This document shows, piece after piece, positions 34,397 to 43,672 of a DNA stretch of 47,838 bases; positions within the stretch are counted from its first letter, which is position 1, and the number at the start of each line of letters is the position of its first letter. The notes under the pieces were generated by a model. It ran no database searches and was not told the DNA's origin. It saw only the letters and a list, made by a program, of their open reading frames with translations. The stretch comes from Chitinophagaceae bacterium (lineage in GTDB: Bacteria > Bacteroidota > Bacteroidia > Chitinophagales > Chitinophagaceae): contig CANCVE010000023.1 in the NCBI GenBank assembly GCA_947381435.1, positions 1 to 47,838 on the forward strand, read 5' to 3'. The position numbers and the translations under genes are program-made.

Positions 34397-35684
34397 TCCT
34401 TGCTTCTATTGACGCCTTAGTAGTTAATAAATTTGATAAGTTATTCATGTACACATTCTCAGCTGCCAGATAATCCTGAAATGTTTTTAGGTAAGCATCT
34501 ATACTAATCAACCCTTCTCTGAACTTCTGCAAGGATAAATCTAAGTTCTTTCCATACAGATAGAAACTATTTTCGGCAATAGATGTCATATTATAAAAGG
34601 TAGAATAGTTGCTCAATAAAAGCGAATCATTGATGTTGCTTTGCTCTTTAGCGGACTGATAGTTCTGTTCGGCAATTCTCTTTTGAGTGGAGATACTCTT
34701 CAATTTGTTGCTGTTGGCAAAGCCAGTAAACAATGGCCAATTGAGTCCTAAGCCAATATATTGATAGTCCGACCATGCATTCTTAGTAAAACTCAAGTCA
34801 AATTTATCACGGAATTGTTGAAATCCAAAGTATCCCGTTGCCGTAAGTTTTGGTAGAAAGGTTGCCTTCTGTGCCCTGACCTGCAAATCAGTTATTGTAA
34901 CACTATTGGTATAAGGTATCAATGTTTTATCATTCCCTAAAGCCACGTTACTAGGTTGATTTTCTAAAGGAATATTGGCCAAAACAATCTTTGTAGTAGC
35001 ACTAATGCCAGCAAGAAGTTTGATGTTTGCCACTGCCTGATTGTACAATTGCTCACTCTGAAAATTATTCTGACTGATGTTATTCCTATTTATTTCTGCT
35101 TGATTCACAGCACTCACATCCGTCAATCCTTGCTTAAATTTATTCTTTATCGCCCCAAAGATGCTATCTCCCAATGCCAAATCTTTCTTTGCAATTTCCA
35201 TGGAAGCCTTTGCCAACAATGCGGCATAATAATATTGCCCCACCTGTGTTTTCAGTGTTTGGATGTACGCATCTTGCTGCACATTATTCAATGCAATATT
35301 CTCTTTTGCAATCTTCGATTGAAGTATTGCCTGCCAATCAAACAAGTCTTTCGTTACAGTTAATCCAGTATTATAAGTGTAATGCTTACCAAATTGCAGG
35401 TAAACGGTTCCCGGTTTATTAAAGATTACTCCTGGCACAGGCGTAACGGATTGTATCAGATTGTCCTGACCATTAAAGCTTGCTGCGGCTTGAGGGTAAT
35501 AAAAGCTTGTGGCAGTTTTATAGTCGTAGCCCAGCTGTTCGCGTTTTAGGGCATACACTTTTTGGTTGGAGTTATTCTGTAAGGCTATCTTCCAAAGCGA
35601 TTGAAGGTTATCTATCTGAACTTGCGCAGCTAAACTATTTGTAAAAAGAAAGAAAGCCAAAACGTAAACAAATGCTTTATTCAT
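34383..35684 (-). CDS. TolC-family outer membrane channel
   Basis: This 433-residue protein has a signal peptide (NKAFVYVLAFFLFTNSLAAQ) and two OEP-type repeats made of long helices, for example ALKREQLGYDYKTATSFYYPQAAASF and the matching LQVRAQKATFLPKLTATGYFGF. Length and the ending are normal for Bacteroidota TolC proteins. It should be the outer-membrane exit of the export system encoded downstream. The start is the internal ATG at 35684; the longer frame adds ten residues ahead of the signal peptide. The final residues (ARTPNP) are encoded by a repeat. Confidence 0.9.
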   Translation of the reverse strand: MNKAFVYVLAFFLFTNSLAAQVQIDNLQSLWKIALQNNSNQKVYALKREQLGYDYKTATSFYYPQAAASFNGQDNLIQSVTPVPGVIFNKPGTVYLQFGKHYTYNTGLTVTKDLFDWQAILQSKIAKENIALNNVQQDAYIQTLKTQVGQYYYAALLAKASMEIAKKDLALGDSIFGAIKNKFKQGLTDVSAVNQAEINRNNISQNNFQSEQLYNQAVANIKLLAGISATTKIVLANIPLENQPSNVALGNDKTLIPYTNSVTITDLQVRAQKATFLPKLTATGYFGFQQFRDKFDLSFTKNAWSDYQYIGLGLNWPLFTGFANSNKLKSISTQKRIAEQNYQSAKEQSNINDSLLLSNYSTFYNMTSIAENSFYLYGKNLDLSLQKFREGLISIDAYLKTFQDYLAAENVYMNNLSNLLTTKASIEARTPNP

Positions 35685-35694
35685 ATTTATTCTT

Positions 35695-35790
35695 TTTTGC
35701 CACAAAGTCCACAAAGAAAAAACACAAAGGACACGAGTTAGAATCTTTGTGTACTTAGTGAAAACCCTTGTGTGCCTTGTGGTTAACCAT
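35695..35790. repeat. ACCACAAAGG-type mini-repeat upstream of tolC
   Basis: Left words GCCACAAAGTCCACAAAG and ACACAAAGGACACGAG are mirrored by CTTTGTGTACTTAGTG and CTTGTGTGCCTTGTGGTTAAC, giving an imperfect inverted repeat. The same vocabulary flanks the GxxExxY gene at 38778-38875 and 39265-39342. Confidence 0.7.
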
Positions 35791-35912
35791 TATATTTTTA
35801 TCGAGTTCCAGATTATCTCTGGTATTGCGGAAATCATTGGAGGTATCACGAAACTCTTCTTCGGTAGTAACTCTGCTTTTTTTTAAATAAAAAGTTACAT
35901 GTAGATTCAACT

Positions 35913-35949
35913 ATAAAGCCGTTGAAGATTCATACTTCAACGGCTTTAT
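35913..35949 (-). terminator. Hairpin terminator after the metH part
   Basis: ATAAAGCCGTTGAAG (35913-35927) and CTTCAACGGCTTTAT (35935-35949) are perfect complements around a seven-base loop, 33 bases beyond the metH stop. The following T-run on the minus strand is weak. Confidence 0.65.
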
Positions 35950-35981
35950 ATAATTCAAAATTTAAAATTTAAAATTCAACA

Positions 35982-38768
35982 TTACCCCTCCATATTCTGC
36001 CTCAACCATCTTTCTATCTCGTCTAGTGTCATTCCTTTTCTCTTAGCATAATCTTCTACTTGGTCGGGCTGAAGTTTCCCTACACCATAATATTGGCTCT
36101 GAGGATTGGCGAAATACCATCCGCAAACTGAAGAAGCAGGATACATAGCCAAGCTTTCTGTAAGCGTGATACCAATGCTTTCAGTAACATTTAATAAGTC
36201 GAACAACTTATACTTTTCGGTATGATCTGGGCAAGCAGGATAACCCGGTGCCGGACGGATACCTAAGTATTTTTCATGAATTAATTCATCATTAGTTAGA
36301 TGCTCATCGGTAGCATAACCCCAATATTCTTTTCTTGTTTTTAAGTGTAAGCATTCTGCAAAAGCTTCTGCTAATCTATCGGCAAGTGCCTGCAACATAA
36401 TCTTGTTATAGTCATCCAGATTAGCTTCGAAAGCTTTTATGTGCGGCTCGATACCATCGATGGTAACGGCGAAAGCACCCATAAAATCAGTCGTAAGTCG
36501 TAAGTCGTGAGTCGTAAGTTCTGTAGAAGCTCCAAGTGGTTTTATAAAATCAGCGAGTGAGATGTTCGGTTGCCCCGGTGCTTTTTCTATTTGTTGGCGC
36601 AAGAACTCTAAATGGACATACCGTTGACCGTCAACCGTTGACCGTTGTTCCCCTCCATCGGTTATCGGTAAACGGTTAACAATGACGCTGTCCCCCTCGC
36701 TACCAGCTTCCCAGAAACCGATAGTTCCTTTTGCTGTCAACCATTTTTCTGCAATGATTTTGTCTAATAAAGTATTCGCATCATTGTATAGTTTCGTTGC
36801 TTCCTTGCCAACAATCTCATCAGTTAAGATGGCAGGGAAGTTTCCGTGCATTTCCCAAGCAATGAAGAAAGGTTTCCAGTCAATATATTGTCTTAGTTCA
36901 TTCAAATCGAAATCTGCAAACACTTTAGTACCCGTAAACTGAGGTTTTACCGGTTGGAAAGTAGCCCAATCTATGTTTACTTTATTGGCTAAAGCTTTAG
37001 TGTAAGGCAAATAGTTTTTGTGAGATTTCTTATTATCAAAACCGTGTTTCAGTTTCACATACTCGCCATAAGTTTGCTCTAGGAAAGCCGGTTTACTATC
37101 ATTACTCAATAAACTTCCTGCTACAGTTACGCTACGGCTAGCATCCAATACATGTATAACGCCATTGCCATATTCGGGGGCAATCTTTACCGCAGTGTGC
37201 ATACGACTAGTGGTAGCGCCACCAATCAGCAAAGGTTGTTTCATTCCACGACGCTTCATTTCTTTAGCCACATGAACCATTTCATCAAGCGAAGGAGTAA
37301 TTAAACCACTCAATCCAATAATATCTGCCTTATGGTGAATAGCGGCTTCTAGAATTTTATCGGTAGGAACCATTACGCCCAAATCGATAATATCATAACC
37401 ATTACAACCCAAAACTACCCCAACTATGTTCTTGCCTATATCATGTACATCACCTTTCACGGTAGCCAAAAGTATCTTGGCAGCACCAGCACCTTCCTCG
37501 TTAATAGTCCCTGCTGCAATGTGAGCGAGACGACGTTCTTCCTTTTCAGCTTCAATATAAGGAGTGAGAACTGCAACACTTTTCTTCATTACGCGGGCAC
37601 TCTTTACCACTTGAGGCAAGAACATTTTACCCGCACCGAATAAGTCGCCCACAAAGTTCATCCCGTCCATCAAAGGGCCTTCTATCACATCCAAAGGTTT
37701 AGGATATTTCACCCTTGCCTCTTCTGTATCAGCATCAATATATTCAGTAATACCGTTTACCAAAGCATGTTTCAATCTTTCTTCTACAGAAGCATCGCGC
37801 CATTTTTCATCCCTTTCCTGAACCTTTCCCTTTGCTTTAACCGTCTCGGCGAAGGCAATCAGCTTTTCTGTAGCTTCGTTATTATCGTTGTTTCTATTAA
37901 GGATTACATCTTCGCAAAGTTCTTTCAGGCTTGGTTCAATCTCGTCATAAACTACTAACTGACCCGCATTCACGATTCCCATATCCATCCCAGCCTTGAT
38001 GGTATGAAATAAGAAGACAGAATGCATTGTTTCACGTACATGTTCATTGCCCCGGAAAGAGAATGACAGGTTACTAACGCCGCCACTAATTTTTACCAAA
38101 GGATGCCTTTGCTTGATGATGCGTGTAGCTTCAATGAAATCTACACCATAATTATTGTGTTCTTCCAAGCCTGTAGCAATGGCAAAAACGTTAATATCGA
38201 AGATAATGTCTTGAGGATCAAACCCAACTTGCTCGGTTAATATCTTGTAAGCTCTTTCAGAAATTTCTACTTTGCGCTCTAGGGTATCGGCTTGGCCTTT
38301 CTCATCAAAAGCCATTACAATTACAGCAGCACCATACGCTTTACAGATGAAGGCATGTTCAATAAACTTTTCCTCACCCTCTTTCATAGAGATAGAGTTT
38401 ACGATGCAACGCCCCTGAATACATTTCAATCCCGCTTCAATAATCTCGAACTTAGAGCTATCTACCATGATAGGAATCTTGGCAATATCTGGTTCGCTCT
38501 GCAATAGATTAATGAATGTGGTCATGGCTTTTACACCATCCAACAAGGCATCATCCATATTTACATCCAATATCTGCGCACCATTCTCCACTTGTTGGCG
38601 TGCAACAGAAAGGGCTTCTTCGTATTGATTATTCAATATAAGTCTGGCAAACTTCTTACTACCGGTAACGTTGGTACGCTCGCCTACATTGACAAAGTTT
38701 GTCTCAGGACGAATAATTAAAGGCTCTAATCCACTTAATCTTAAAAAAGGTTTTATCGTTGTACTCAT
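35982..38768 (-). CDS. metH: Methionine synthase, pterin-, cobalamin-binding and activation part (split MetH)
   Basis: This 928-residue protein carries the last three modules of cobalamin-dependent methionine synthase. It has the methyltetrahydrofolate-binding barrel ([19 protein letters not shown] onward), the B12 domain with the lower ligand histidine in [27 protein letters not shown], and the AdoMet-reactivation domain ([33 protein letters not shown]). The homocysteine module is encoded separately at 39344. Between B12 and reactivation segments two stretches of repeat sequence are read in frame ([14 protein letters not shown] and [18 protein letters not shown]). Confidence 0.94.
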   Translation of the reverse strand: MSTTIKPFLRLSGLEPLIIRPETNFVNVGERTNVTGSKKFARLILNNQYEEALSVARQQVENGAQILDVNMDDALLDGVKAMTTFINLLQSEPDIAKIPIMVDSSKFEIIEAGLKCIQGRCIVNSISMKEGEEKFIEHAFICKAYGAAVIVMAFDEKGQADTLERKVEISERAYKILTEQVGFDPQDIIFDINVFAIATGLEEHNNYGVDFIEATRIIKQRHPLVKISGGVSNLSFSFRGNEHVRETMHSVFLFHTIKAGMDMGIVNAGQLVVYDEIEPSLKELCEDVILNRNNDNNEATEKLIAFAETVKAKGKVQERDEKWRDASVEERLKHALVNGITEYIDADTEEARVKYPKPLDVIEGPLMDGMNFVGDLFGAGKMFLPQVVKSARVMKKSVAVLTPYIEAEKEERRLAHIAAGTINEEGAGAAKILLATVKGDVHDIGKNIVGVVLGCNGYDIIDLGVMVPTDKILEAAIHHKADIIGLSGLITPSLDEMVHVAKEMKRRGMKQPLLIGGATTSRMHTAVKIAPEYGNGVIHVLDASRSVTVAGSLLSNDSKPAFLEQTYGEYVKLKHGFDNKKSHKNYLPYTKALANKVNIDWATFQPVKPQFTGTKVFADFDLNELRQYIDWKPFFIAWEMHGNFPAILTDEIVGKEATKLYNDANTLLDKIIAEKWLTAKGTIGFWEAGSEGDSVIVNRLPITDGGEQRSTVDGQRYVHLEFLRQQIEKAPGQPNISLADFIKPLGASTELTTHDLRLTTDFMGAFAVTIDGIEPHIKAFEANLDDYNKIMLQALADRLAEAFAECLHLKTRKEYWGYATDEHLTNDELIHEKYLGIRPAPGYPACPDHTEKYKLFDLLNVTESIGITLTESLAMYPASSVCGWYFANPQSQYYGVGKLQPDQVEDYAKRKGMTLDEIERWLRQNMEG
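36489..36524. repeat. AGTCGTAAGTCGT repeat inside the metH reading frame
   Basis: Four tandem copies of the word AGTCGTA/GAGTCGTAAGT lie in frame and encode [11 protein letters not shown] on the minus strand. The same words form the intergenic palindrome at 45436-45675, so an intergenic element has entered a coding sequence. Confidence 0.75.
36621..36685. repeat. CCGTTGACCGT / GGTTATCGGTAAACGG repeat inside metH
   Basis: CCGTTGACCGTCAACCGTTG on the left and TCGGTTATCGGTAAACGG on the right form an imperfect inverted repeat in frame. It is about 100 bases from the previous insertion and encodes the [18 protein letters not shown] stretch. Confidence 0.65.
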
Positions 38769-38777
38769 TTTATTTTT

Positions 38778-38875
38778 TTAACCACAAGGGACACAAAGTT
38801 TTCACTAAGATCACAAGTTTATTTATTTTACCACAATGTCCACTAAGGATTTCACCAAGGAGACAAAGATTATAA
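38778..38875. repeat. ACCACAAGG-type repeat, left flank of the GxxExxY gene
   Basis: AACCACAAGGGACACAAAG, then CCACAATGTCCACTAAGG and ACCAAGGAGACAAAG, are tandem variants of one phrase directly after the GxxExxY stop and before metH. Confidence 0.7.
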
Positions 38876-38880
38876 TTTAC

Positions 38881-39261
38881 TTATAGATAACCATTTATAA
38901 CACGCTTTACACCATCCTTGAACAATAAAGAATTAAAGTTTATTAATAATCCCAGTTTGCATCTTGACAACTTTAGATAAGTTACAATTTGTGCAAAATG
39001 AATATCTGTTAAAGATTCTACTGCCTTCAACTCAATTATTAATTTATCTTCAACAATTATGTCAACCCTATAACCAACATCTAAGTTTATAGCTTCGTAA
39101 ATTAACGGTAGAACCTTTTGCCTCTCAAACGCAACACCATAATTAAACAGTTCATAGCATAAACATTCTTCGTAAGCACTTTCGAGCAAGCCCGGACCTA
39201 ATGCCCTATGTATTTTAAGTCCACATTCAAACACCACTTTTGCAATCTCATTTTCGGTCAT
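38881..39261 (-). CDS. GxxExxY protein (PD-(D/E)XK-like)
   Basis: This 126-residue protein has the family-defining G24-LL-E27-SA-Y30 in GPGLLESAYEECL, and then a PD-(D/E)XK core: D67 (GYRVDIIVEDK), E77-L-K79 (LIIELKAVE) and Q91. The family is common in environmental bacteria; its function is unknown, and a nuclease-like role is inferred from the fold. It is inserted between the two parts of metH and flanked on both sides by related ACCACAAAGG repeats, which suggests that it travels with them. Confidence 0.9.
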   Translation of the reverse strand: MTENEIAKVVFECGLKIHRALGPGLLESAYEECLCYELFNYGVAFERQKVLPLIYEAINLDVGYRVDIIVEDKLIIELKAVESLTDIHFAQIVTYLKLSRCKLGLLINFNSLLFKDGVKRVINGYL

Positions 39262-39264
39262 TCT

Positions 39265-39342
39265 TTAAGTTTTACAAAGGTTTACACCTCTCATTATACC
39301 CCTAGTGTCCTTTGTGAGAACCTTAGTGACCTTTGTGGTTAA
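39265..39342. repeat. Right flank repeat of the GxxExxY gene
   Basis: TTTACAAAGGTTTACACC and GTGTCCTTTGTGAGAACC, then GTGACCTTTGTGGTTAA, are complements of the left-flank phrases, so the gene lies inside an overall inverted-repeat frame. Confidence 0.65.
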
Positions 39343-39343
39343 G

Positions 39344-40375
39344 CTAAGCCAACTCTGACTCTAGCACAGGCAATCTCCTTGGTTCGATTGTTCTTACGTG
39401 GTCTGCAATGTGTTTGATATGATCAGGTGTGGTGCCGCAGCAACCACCTACTATATTTACCCAACCATTCTGTGCCCACTCCTCAATGAAATGTGCTGTT
39501 TGATGCGGTTGTTCATCATATTCTCCCATTGCATTTGGTAAGCCAGCATTAGGATATGAAGAAGTAAAGCAAGCTGCAATACCACTCAATTCCTCAATGT
39601 GTCCACGCATTTCTTGTGCGCCCAAGGCACAATTCAATCCAATACTTAAAGGATTTGCATGTTTTACAGATATATAAAAAGCCTCAAGAGTTTGTCCAGA
39701 AAGTGTACGTCCACTAGCATCGGTAATAGTGCCGCTAATCATAATTGGCAACTCACCCCCATCCCCTGAAGGGGAGTTTCGGAAGAATTGTTTTATAGCA
39801 AATATGGCTGCTTTTGCATTGAGGGTATCAAAAATTGTTTCTACCAATAATACATCCACGCCACCTTCTACTAAGCCTTTTATTTGCTCGGTGTAAGCTT
39901 CAACTACTTCATCAAAAGTTACAGCACGATAACCCGGATTATTTACATCAGGCGATAGACTCAATGTTTTGTTTAATGGCCCTATTGCACCGGCCACAAA
40001 CTTAGGCTTTCCATCTTCAGGGTGAAGTTCATGGTATCTCTCAATAGCTTTTCTCGCACATTGGGCAGAGGCAACGTTCATTTCATAAGCCAATGACTGC
40101 ATGTCGTAGTCTGCTTGCGCAATAACGGTACTGCTGAAAGTATTGGTTTCAACAATATCGGCACCCGCTTCGAGATACAAAAGATGTATCCCGATGATAA
40201 CTTCCGGTTTTGTAATGCTCAATAAATCATTATTACCCTTTACATCCAAGTGCCAATCCTTAAATCTTTCCCCTCTGTAATCAGCTTCTTCAAGCTTATG
40301 ACGTTGAATCATGGTACCCATTGCACCATCAATTACCAATATCCTTTTTTCTAATTCTTCGTGTATCAAACTCAT
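39344..40375 (-). CDS. metH: Methionine synthase homocysteine-methyltransferase module (split MetH)
   Basis: This 343-residue protein is the N-terminal barrel of MetH, which binds homocysteine through zinc: it has [23 protein letters not shown] at the start, [21 protein letters not shown], the first zinc cysteine in [15 protein letters not shown] and the pair in [19 protein letters not shown]. It must act with the second gene at 35982 to complete the enzyme. Inside the frame, [13 protein letters not shown] is encoded by a CCCCTGAAGGGG-type repeat (39765-39778). Confidence 0.93.
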   Translation of the reverse strand: MSLIHEELEKRILVIDGAMGTMIQRHKLEEADYRGERFKDWHLDVKGNNDLLSITKPEVIIGIHLLYLEAGADIVETNTFSSTVIAQADYDMQSLAYEMNVASAQCARKAIERYHELHPEDGKPKFVAGAIGPLNKTLSLSPDVNNPGYRAVTFDEVVEAYTEQIKGLVEGGVDVLLVETIFDTLNAKAAIFAIKQFFRNSPSGDGGELPIMISGTITDASGRTLSGQTLEAFYISVKHANPLSIGLNCALGAQEMRGHIEELSGIAACFTSSYPNAGLPNAMGEYDEQPHQTAHFIEEWAQNGWVNIVGGCCGTTPDHIKHIADHVRTIEPRRLPVLESELA

Positions 40376-40544
40376 ATCGTGTAATGATTAACGGTTAATG
40401 TATAATGATTAATCAAAAAATAAAAGTGATTAATCGAATGTGTTGTTAATAAAATATTGAAAGGAACGAGTTACAAATCCGATGTGGCGTGTGGAGTTGT
40501 GTATCGTTTATTAGTTCAACATTTGTACGCAGGGTGAACAATAA

Positions 40545-40585
40545 ACAAATCCGCCTGCTACGGCAAAAGTAACAGGCGGATTTGT
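40545..40585 (-). terminator. Terminator of the YceI operon
   Basis: ACAAATCCGCCTG (40545-40557) and CAGGCGGATTTGT (40573-40585) are perfect complements with a 15-base loop, 20 bases after the YceI stop. Confidence 0.8.
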
Positions 40586-40604
40586 ATTTACCAAAGATGG
40601 TTTA

Positions 40605-41150
40605 CTAGTTGTATTTAGCATCCACCGTAATTTCAATATCATTAGATATCACAGATCCTATATCTTTTCCTTTGATGCCGTAGTCTTTCAGCTTTATTTT
40701 GAACTTGCTTTTAAGTTGCACTTTACCTTTCTCAATAACAATCAAACCCGCAGCACTTTGTTTCTTAGAAATTCCTCTTATCACTAAATCACCGGTAGAC
40801 ATTACTGGATAAGCTCCGTCTTTTGCAAAATTCACCGTAGCAATATTGGTTACTACTCCTTTAAATTCTGCTTTCGGAAACTTATCACTCTGCATATAGT
40901 CCTTACCATTGAAGTGCTCTTGCATTAAGTCGTTTTCGAAAACAAACCCTTTAATTAAAAGTCCGAATATAATCTGACCCTTGTCGGTCATTTTGCTATC
41001 CACTTGGTTGTTTACCGCATCAATATCTTCCGTGGGGGTAGTAGAAAAGAACTTAATCTGTCCTACTTTGGTAGCATAAATCTTCTGCGCAAACAAACTT
41101 ATGTTTACTAAAAGGGACAATAATGCTAGTAGAAATACTTTTTTCATCAT
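40605..41150 (-). CDS. YceI-like exported protein
   Basis: This 181-residue protein has a signal peptide (KKVFLLALLSLLVNISLFAQ) and then a lipocalin-like YceI barrel: GQIKFFSTTPTEDIDAVNNQVDSKM, FVFENDLMQEHFNGKDYMQSDKFPKAEFKG and GDLVIRGISK. The family binds polyprenoids or other apolar molecules in the periplasm. The gene follows the OB-fold-like gene by three bases and should share its message. Confidence 0.85.
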   Translation of the reverse strand: MMKKVFLLALLSLLVNISLFAQKIYATKVGQIKFFSTTPTEDIDAVNNQVDSKMTDKGQIIFGLLIKGFVFENDLMQEHFNGKDYMQSDKFPKAEFKGVVTNIATVNFAKDGAYPVMSTGDLVIRGISKKQSAAGLIVIEKGKVQLKSKFKIKLKDYGIKGKDIGSVISNDIEITVDAKYN

Positions 41151-41153
41151 AGT

Positions 41154-41576
41154 CTATTGTTTTGTAACAATACCATCATTCACAACCACATCGCTTAAAA
41201 AGCCTGTAACCACACCTTTTACTGTAATGGTACTTCCACCCTTTACTTCCAATTGTTTATCTCCTCTTAATGAAACAAAAACATTAGAAAACGCATCATC
41301 ACTCTTGATGGTAACGGTTGGTTTCCCCGTTTGATCTTTTTTTGCTTCTACCACTTCGCCAGTAATTTCTGCTACTTTATTTAGGTATTTAGTATTTGCT
41401 TGAGATTCATTAGTCTGAAATTCTTTCACTATATCTTTTGCAGAAACAACTATTGCACTTTCGCCGGCAATGTCACGTACATGATGAGAAGGTCTGTAAA
41501 AAACAAAATACCAAACACCCGTAAAACCAAGAACCGCCAATATTAATACAGCAATAAATAAATTCTTCTTGTTCAT
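41154..41576 (-). CDS. Membrane-anchored OB-fold (tRNA_anti-like) protein
   Basis: This 140-residue protein has one N-terminal transmembrane helix (about 5-27) and then an OB-type beta-barrel (60-138): YLNKVAEITGEVVEAKKDQ, TVTIKSDDAFSNVFVSL, GSTITVKGVVTGFLSDVVVNDGIV. It resembles the tRNA_anti-like domain family of Bacteroidota, of unknown function. It is the first gene of a two-gene operon with yceI and has a -7 element 18 bases before its start. Confidence 0.7.
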   Translation of the reverse strand: MNKKNLFIAVLILAVLGFTGVWYFVFYRPSHHVRDIAGESAIVVSAKDIVKEFQTNESQANTKYLNKVAEITGEVVEAKKDQTGKPTVTIKSDDAFSNVFVSLRGDKQLEVKGGSTITVKGVVTGFLSDVVVNDGIVTKQ

Positions 41577-41594
41577 TCTAAACTATTTAGGGTG

Positions 41595-41602
41595 CAAATT
41601 TA
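41595..41602 (-). promoter_or_regulatory. -7 promoter element of the OB-fold/yceI operon
   Basis: On the minus strand TAAATTTG is an exact TAnnTTTG, 18 bases before the ATG at 41576. Confidence 0.5.
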
Positions 41603-41639
41603 GCTGTTTTAAGTTCAAAGAAAATTAAGGTGTTGCTAA

Positions 41640-41786
41640 AATGGAAGAATAGGTGCAGGATGCAGGATTCAAGTTGCCAGATTCAGGTTACATAATTCAG
41701 GTTGCTAGTTACTAGTGTCAGGCAATACCGGTAACCAGGATCCTGCAACTTGTAACTTGAATCGAGTAACTTGTAACCTGAAACTA
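41640..41786. repeat. Inverted mini-repeat, CAGGATTCAAGTTGC family
   Basis: GTGCAGGATGCAGGATTCAA and CAGATTCAGGTTACATAATT are mirrored by GGATCCTGCAACTTGTAAC and TTGTAACCTGAAAC, giving an imperfect palindrome between recR and the next operon. Confidence 0.65.
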
Positions 41787-41787
41787 T

Positions 41788-42408
41788 TTACTTCACGTAC
41801 TGATTTACCGGAAGCCTATTAGCAATACTCCTTGCCAATGTCATTTCATCAGCAAACTCAAGTTCGCCACCAAATGAAATGCCTCTAGCAATAGTGGTTA
41901 CTTTACAGTTTTTCTGTCCAAGCTTTCTTTGTATATAATAGATTGTTGTATCGCCCTGTATGTTTGGGTTTAGTGCAAAAACAAGCTCAGTGGTTTGTTC
42001 GCTTTCTATCCTGCTTATAAGGGTTTCAATATTCAATTGATCTGGTCCTACCCCATCCAAAGGAGAAATGATGCCGCCCAATACATGATAAGTGCCATTA
42101 AATTGTTGTGTATTTTCTATGGCAATTACATCCCTGATGTTCTCCACTACACAAATTAGTTGTTGGTTCCGCCCGATAGCATTGCTACAAATACTGCAAA
42201 TATTACCATCACTAACGTTGTGGCAGCGGCTACAAAACTTTATCTCTTCCCTCATTCGGGTAATGGTTTCCCCAAAATGCTTTACCTCATTTGCTTCTTG
42301 TTTTAGCAAGTGTAGTACCAACCGAAGGGCAGTCTTTTTGCCAATGCCGGGCAACTTAGCAAACTCTGAAACCGCATTTTCTAATAGTTGAGAAGGTAAC
42401 TGCATCAT
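41788..42408 (-). CDS. recR: Recombination mediator protein RecR
   Basis: This 206-residue protein of normal length has a helix-hairpin-helix (LPGIGKKTALRLVLHLL), a C4 zinc finger with C59, C62, C71 and C74 (FCSRCHNVSDGNICSICSN) and a Toprim domain (LICVVENIRDVIAIENT, GVGPDQLNI). With RecF and RecO it loads RecA onto SSB-coated gaps. It stands alone on the minus strand. Confidence 0.96.
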   Translation of the reverse strand: MMQLPSQLLENAVSEFAKLPGIGKKTALRLVLHLLKQEANEVKHFGETITRMREEIKFCSRCHNVSDGNICSICSNAIGRNQQLICVVENIRDVIAIENTQQFNGTYHVLGGIISPLDGVGPDQLNIETLISRIESEQTTELVFALNPNIQGDTTIYYIQRKLGQKNCKVTTIARGISFGGELEFADEMTLARSIANRLPVNQYVK

Positions 42409-42604
42409 TTATATATCTGCTGCAAAAGTGTGGTTTATTTTCTAGTATAGGAGCAAAAAGGAGAGTATGAATAATTTTTAGTTGTCAAATAAACAGAGGC
42501 CACCCTTTATCAATTATAACTTTTCAATTATCAATTAACCACTAGCCCTACTCCACTCACTTTACCATCACTTGTTTGCACTCGCAAATGATATCTTGCC
42601 ATAT

Positions 42605-43672
42605 TTAACTAATTAAAGGCATTTCAATTTCGATAGCTGTTATAAGGGTAGTAATTTGATTTGCTAAATCATCTACAACTACATCTTCTGTTTTGTCTGT
42701 CAATGGTGTTAATTCAAATAATTTTTCTCTGCTATTTGTTTCACAAACAGCGATATTTAATTTTGTTGCAACTGTTCTGCAATGCCTTCTTAGCTGCTCT
42801 GTCATTATCCATTTAGTCTTATCGCTTACTAAATCATCCTTTATATTTATCCAAAACGGAGTATCTGCATATTTCGCCCACAAATCAAAGTTTAGATTCA
42901 ATGCAACCCCAAATTTACTAATTCTGAAATAACGTGTATAGCCATAGCGTTGAGGTGTTGCATTAAGTCTTGACGTTTCAGCAAGACCACGCTTTTTCAA
43001 TTCGTCAACAACTTTATCAACGAGATCATAGTAGGAGTTGATTCTTTTTGCATATTTGGGTGACAGGTCATCGCTTTGAATTGGAAGAAAGGCATTAGAG
43101 TCAATTGTATCGCACAACCCAATGATTTGGTCTATATCAGAAATTAATAATTGTTCATTATCCTGAACCAAATGGGTTTTGACGGTTTGTAATATTTCAT
43201 TCCATGTTTTAACAGTCAAGTGTATATTATTCTCAAACACGATGGAATGATTATCGCTATTTATTTTGCAATTTAGTTGTTCGGCGATTACACGTTTTAA
43301 TAACTCATCAAAAACTGGTCTTACTCTAAGTGTGGGACAAATAAATATTAAAGCAGAATTTTTTCGAAGCCGCATCAAATACGAAATAGGTTGATTCTCT
43401 GTCAGTGATGCCCAAAATTTCGCTTCGAGTATTAATACTTCTACTCCATTATTGTCATAGCCAGAAATATCTGGTCTTTCTAGCTTCTCGCCAATATTTT
43501 GTGTAACGTAACTTAAATCATCGAAATCTAAATTACAATCGCTCTTAATAATCCTATTTATTCCAAGCCTTGCAGACTTAGATCTTTGTAAAATGTAAGC
43601 TAATCCCTCTGAGGCTATGTCTTCTTGTGAACCTTTAATTCTTGAATAGAATTGTCCAAGTAATGATTGCAT
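42605..43672 (-). CDS. Putative PD-(D/E)XK nuclease, possible defence gene
   Basis: This 355-residue protein has a nuclease core near the N-terminus: E22 (DIASEGLAYILQR), D68 (ERPDISGYDNNG), E83-A-K85 (LILEAKFWA) and Q94, the full set for this superfamily. The middle is helical (DLSPKYAKRINSYYDLVDKVVDELKKRG) and the C-terminal half has a mixed fold with RYFRISKFGVALNLNFDLWAKYAD. No named restriction family is recognised. The upstream small gene ends directly before its ATG, so they form a unit. A two-gene defence or phage-restricting cassette is plausible but not shown. Confidence 0.65.
   Translation of the reverse strand: MQSLLGQFYSRIKGSQEDIASEGLAYILQRSKSARLGINRIIKSDCNLDFDDLSYVTQNIGEKLERPDISGYDNNGVEVLILEAKFWASLTENQPISYLMRLRKNSALIFICPTLRVRPVFDELLKRVIAEQLNCKINSDNHSIVFENNIHLTVKTWNEILQTVKTHLVQDNEQLLISDIDQIIGLCDTIDSNAFLPIQSDDLSPKYAKRINSYYDLVDKVVDELKKRGLAETSRLNATPQRYGYTRYFRISKFGVALNLNFDLWAKYADTPFWINIKDDLVSDKTKWIMTEQLRRHCRTVATKLNIAVCETNSREKLFELTPLTDKTEDVVVDDLANQITTLITAIEIEMPLIS

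Noticed and set aside
40376-40604. Cobalamin or SAM riboswitch upstream of the split metH
   Set aside because: No B12-box-like or SAM-type core could be found in the leader; the stretch is AT-rich ATGATTAA words and a terminator that belongs to the gene beyond.
42531-42602. A 23-codon minus-strand frame (MARYHLRVQTSDGKV) after the PD-(D/E)XK gene
   Set aside because: Too short to support; it may be the remnant of a small gene whose end was replaced by an AATTGATAATT-type repeat, but nothing confirms translation.
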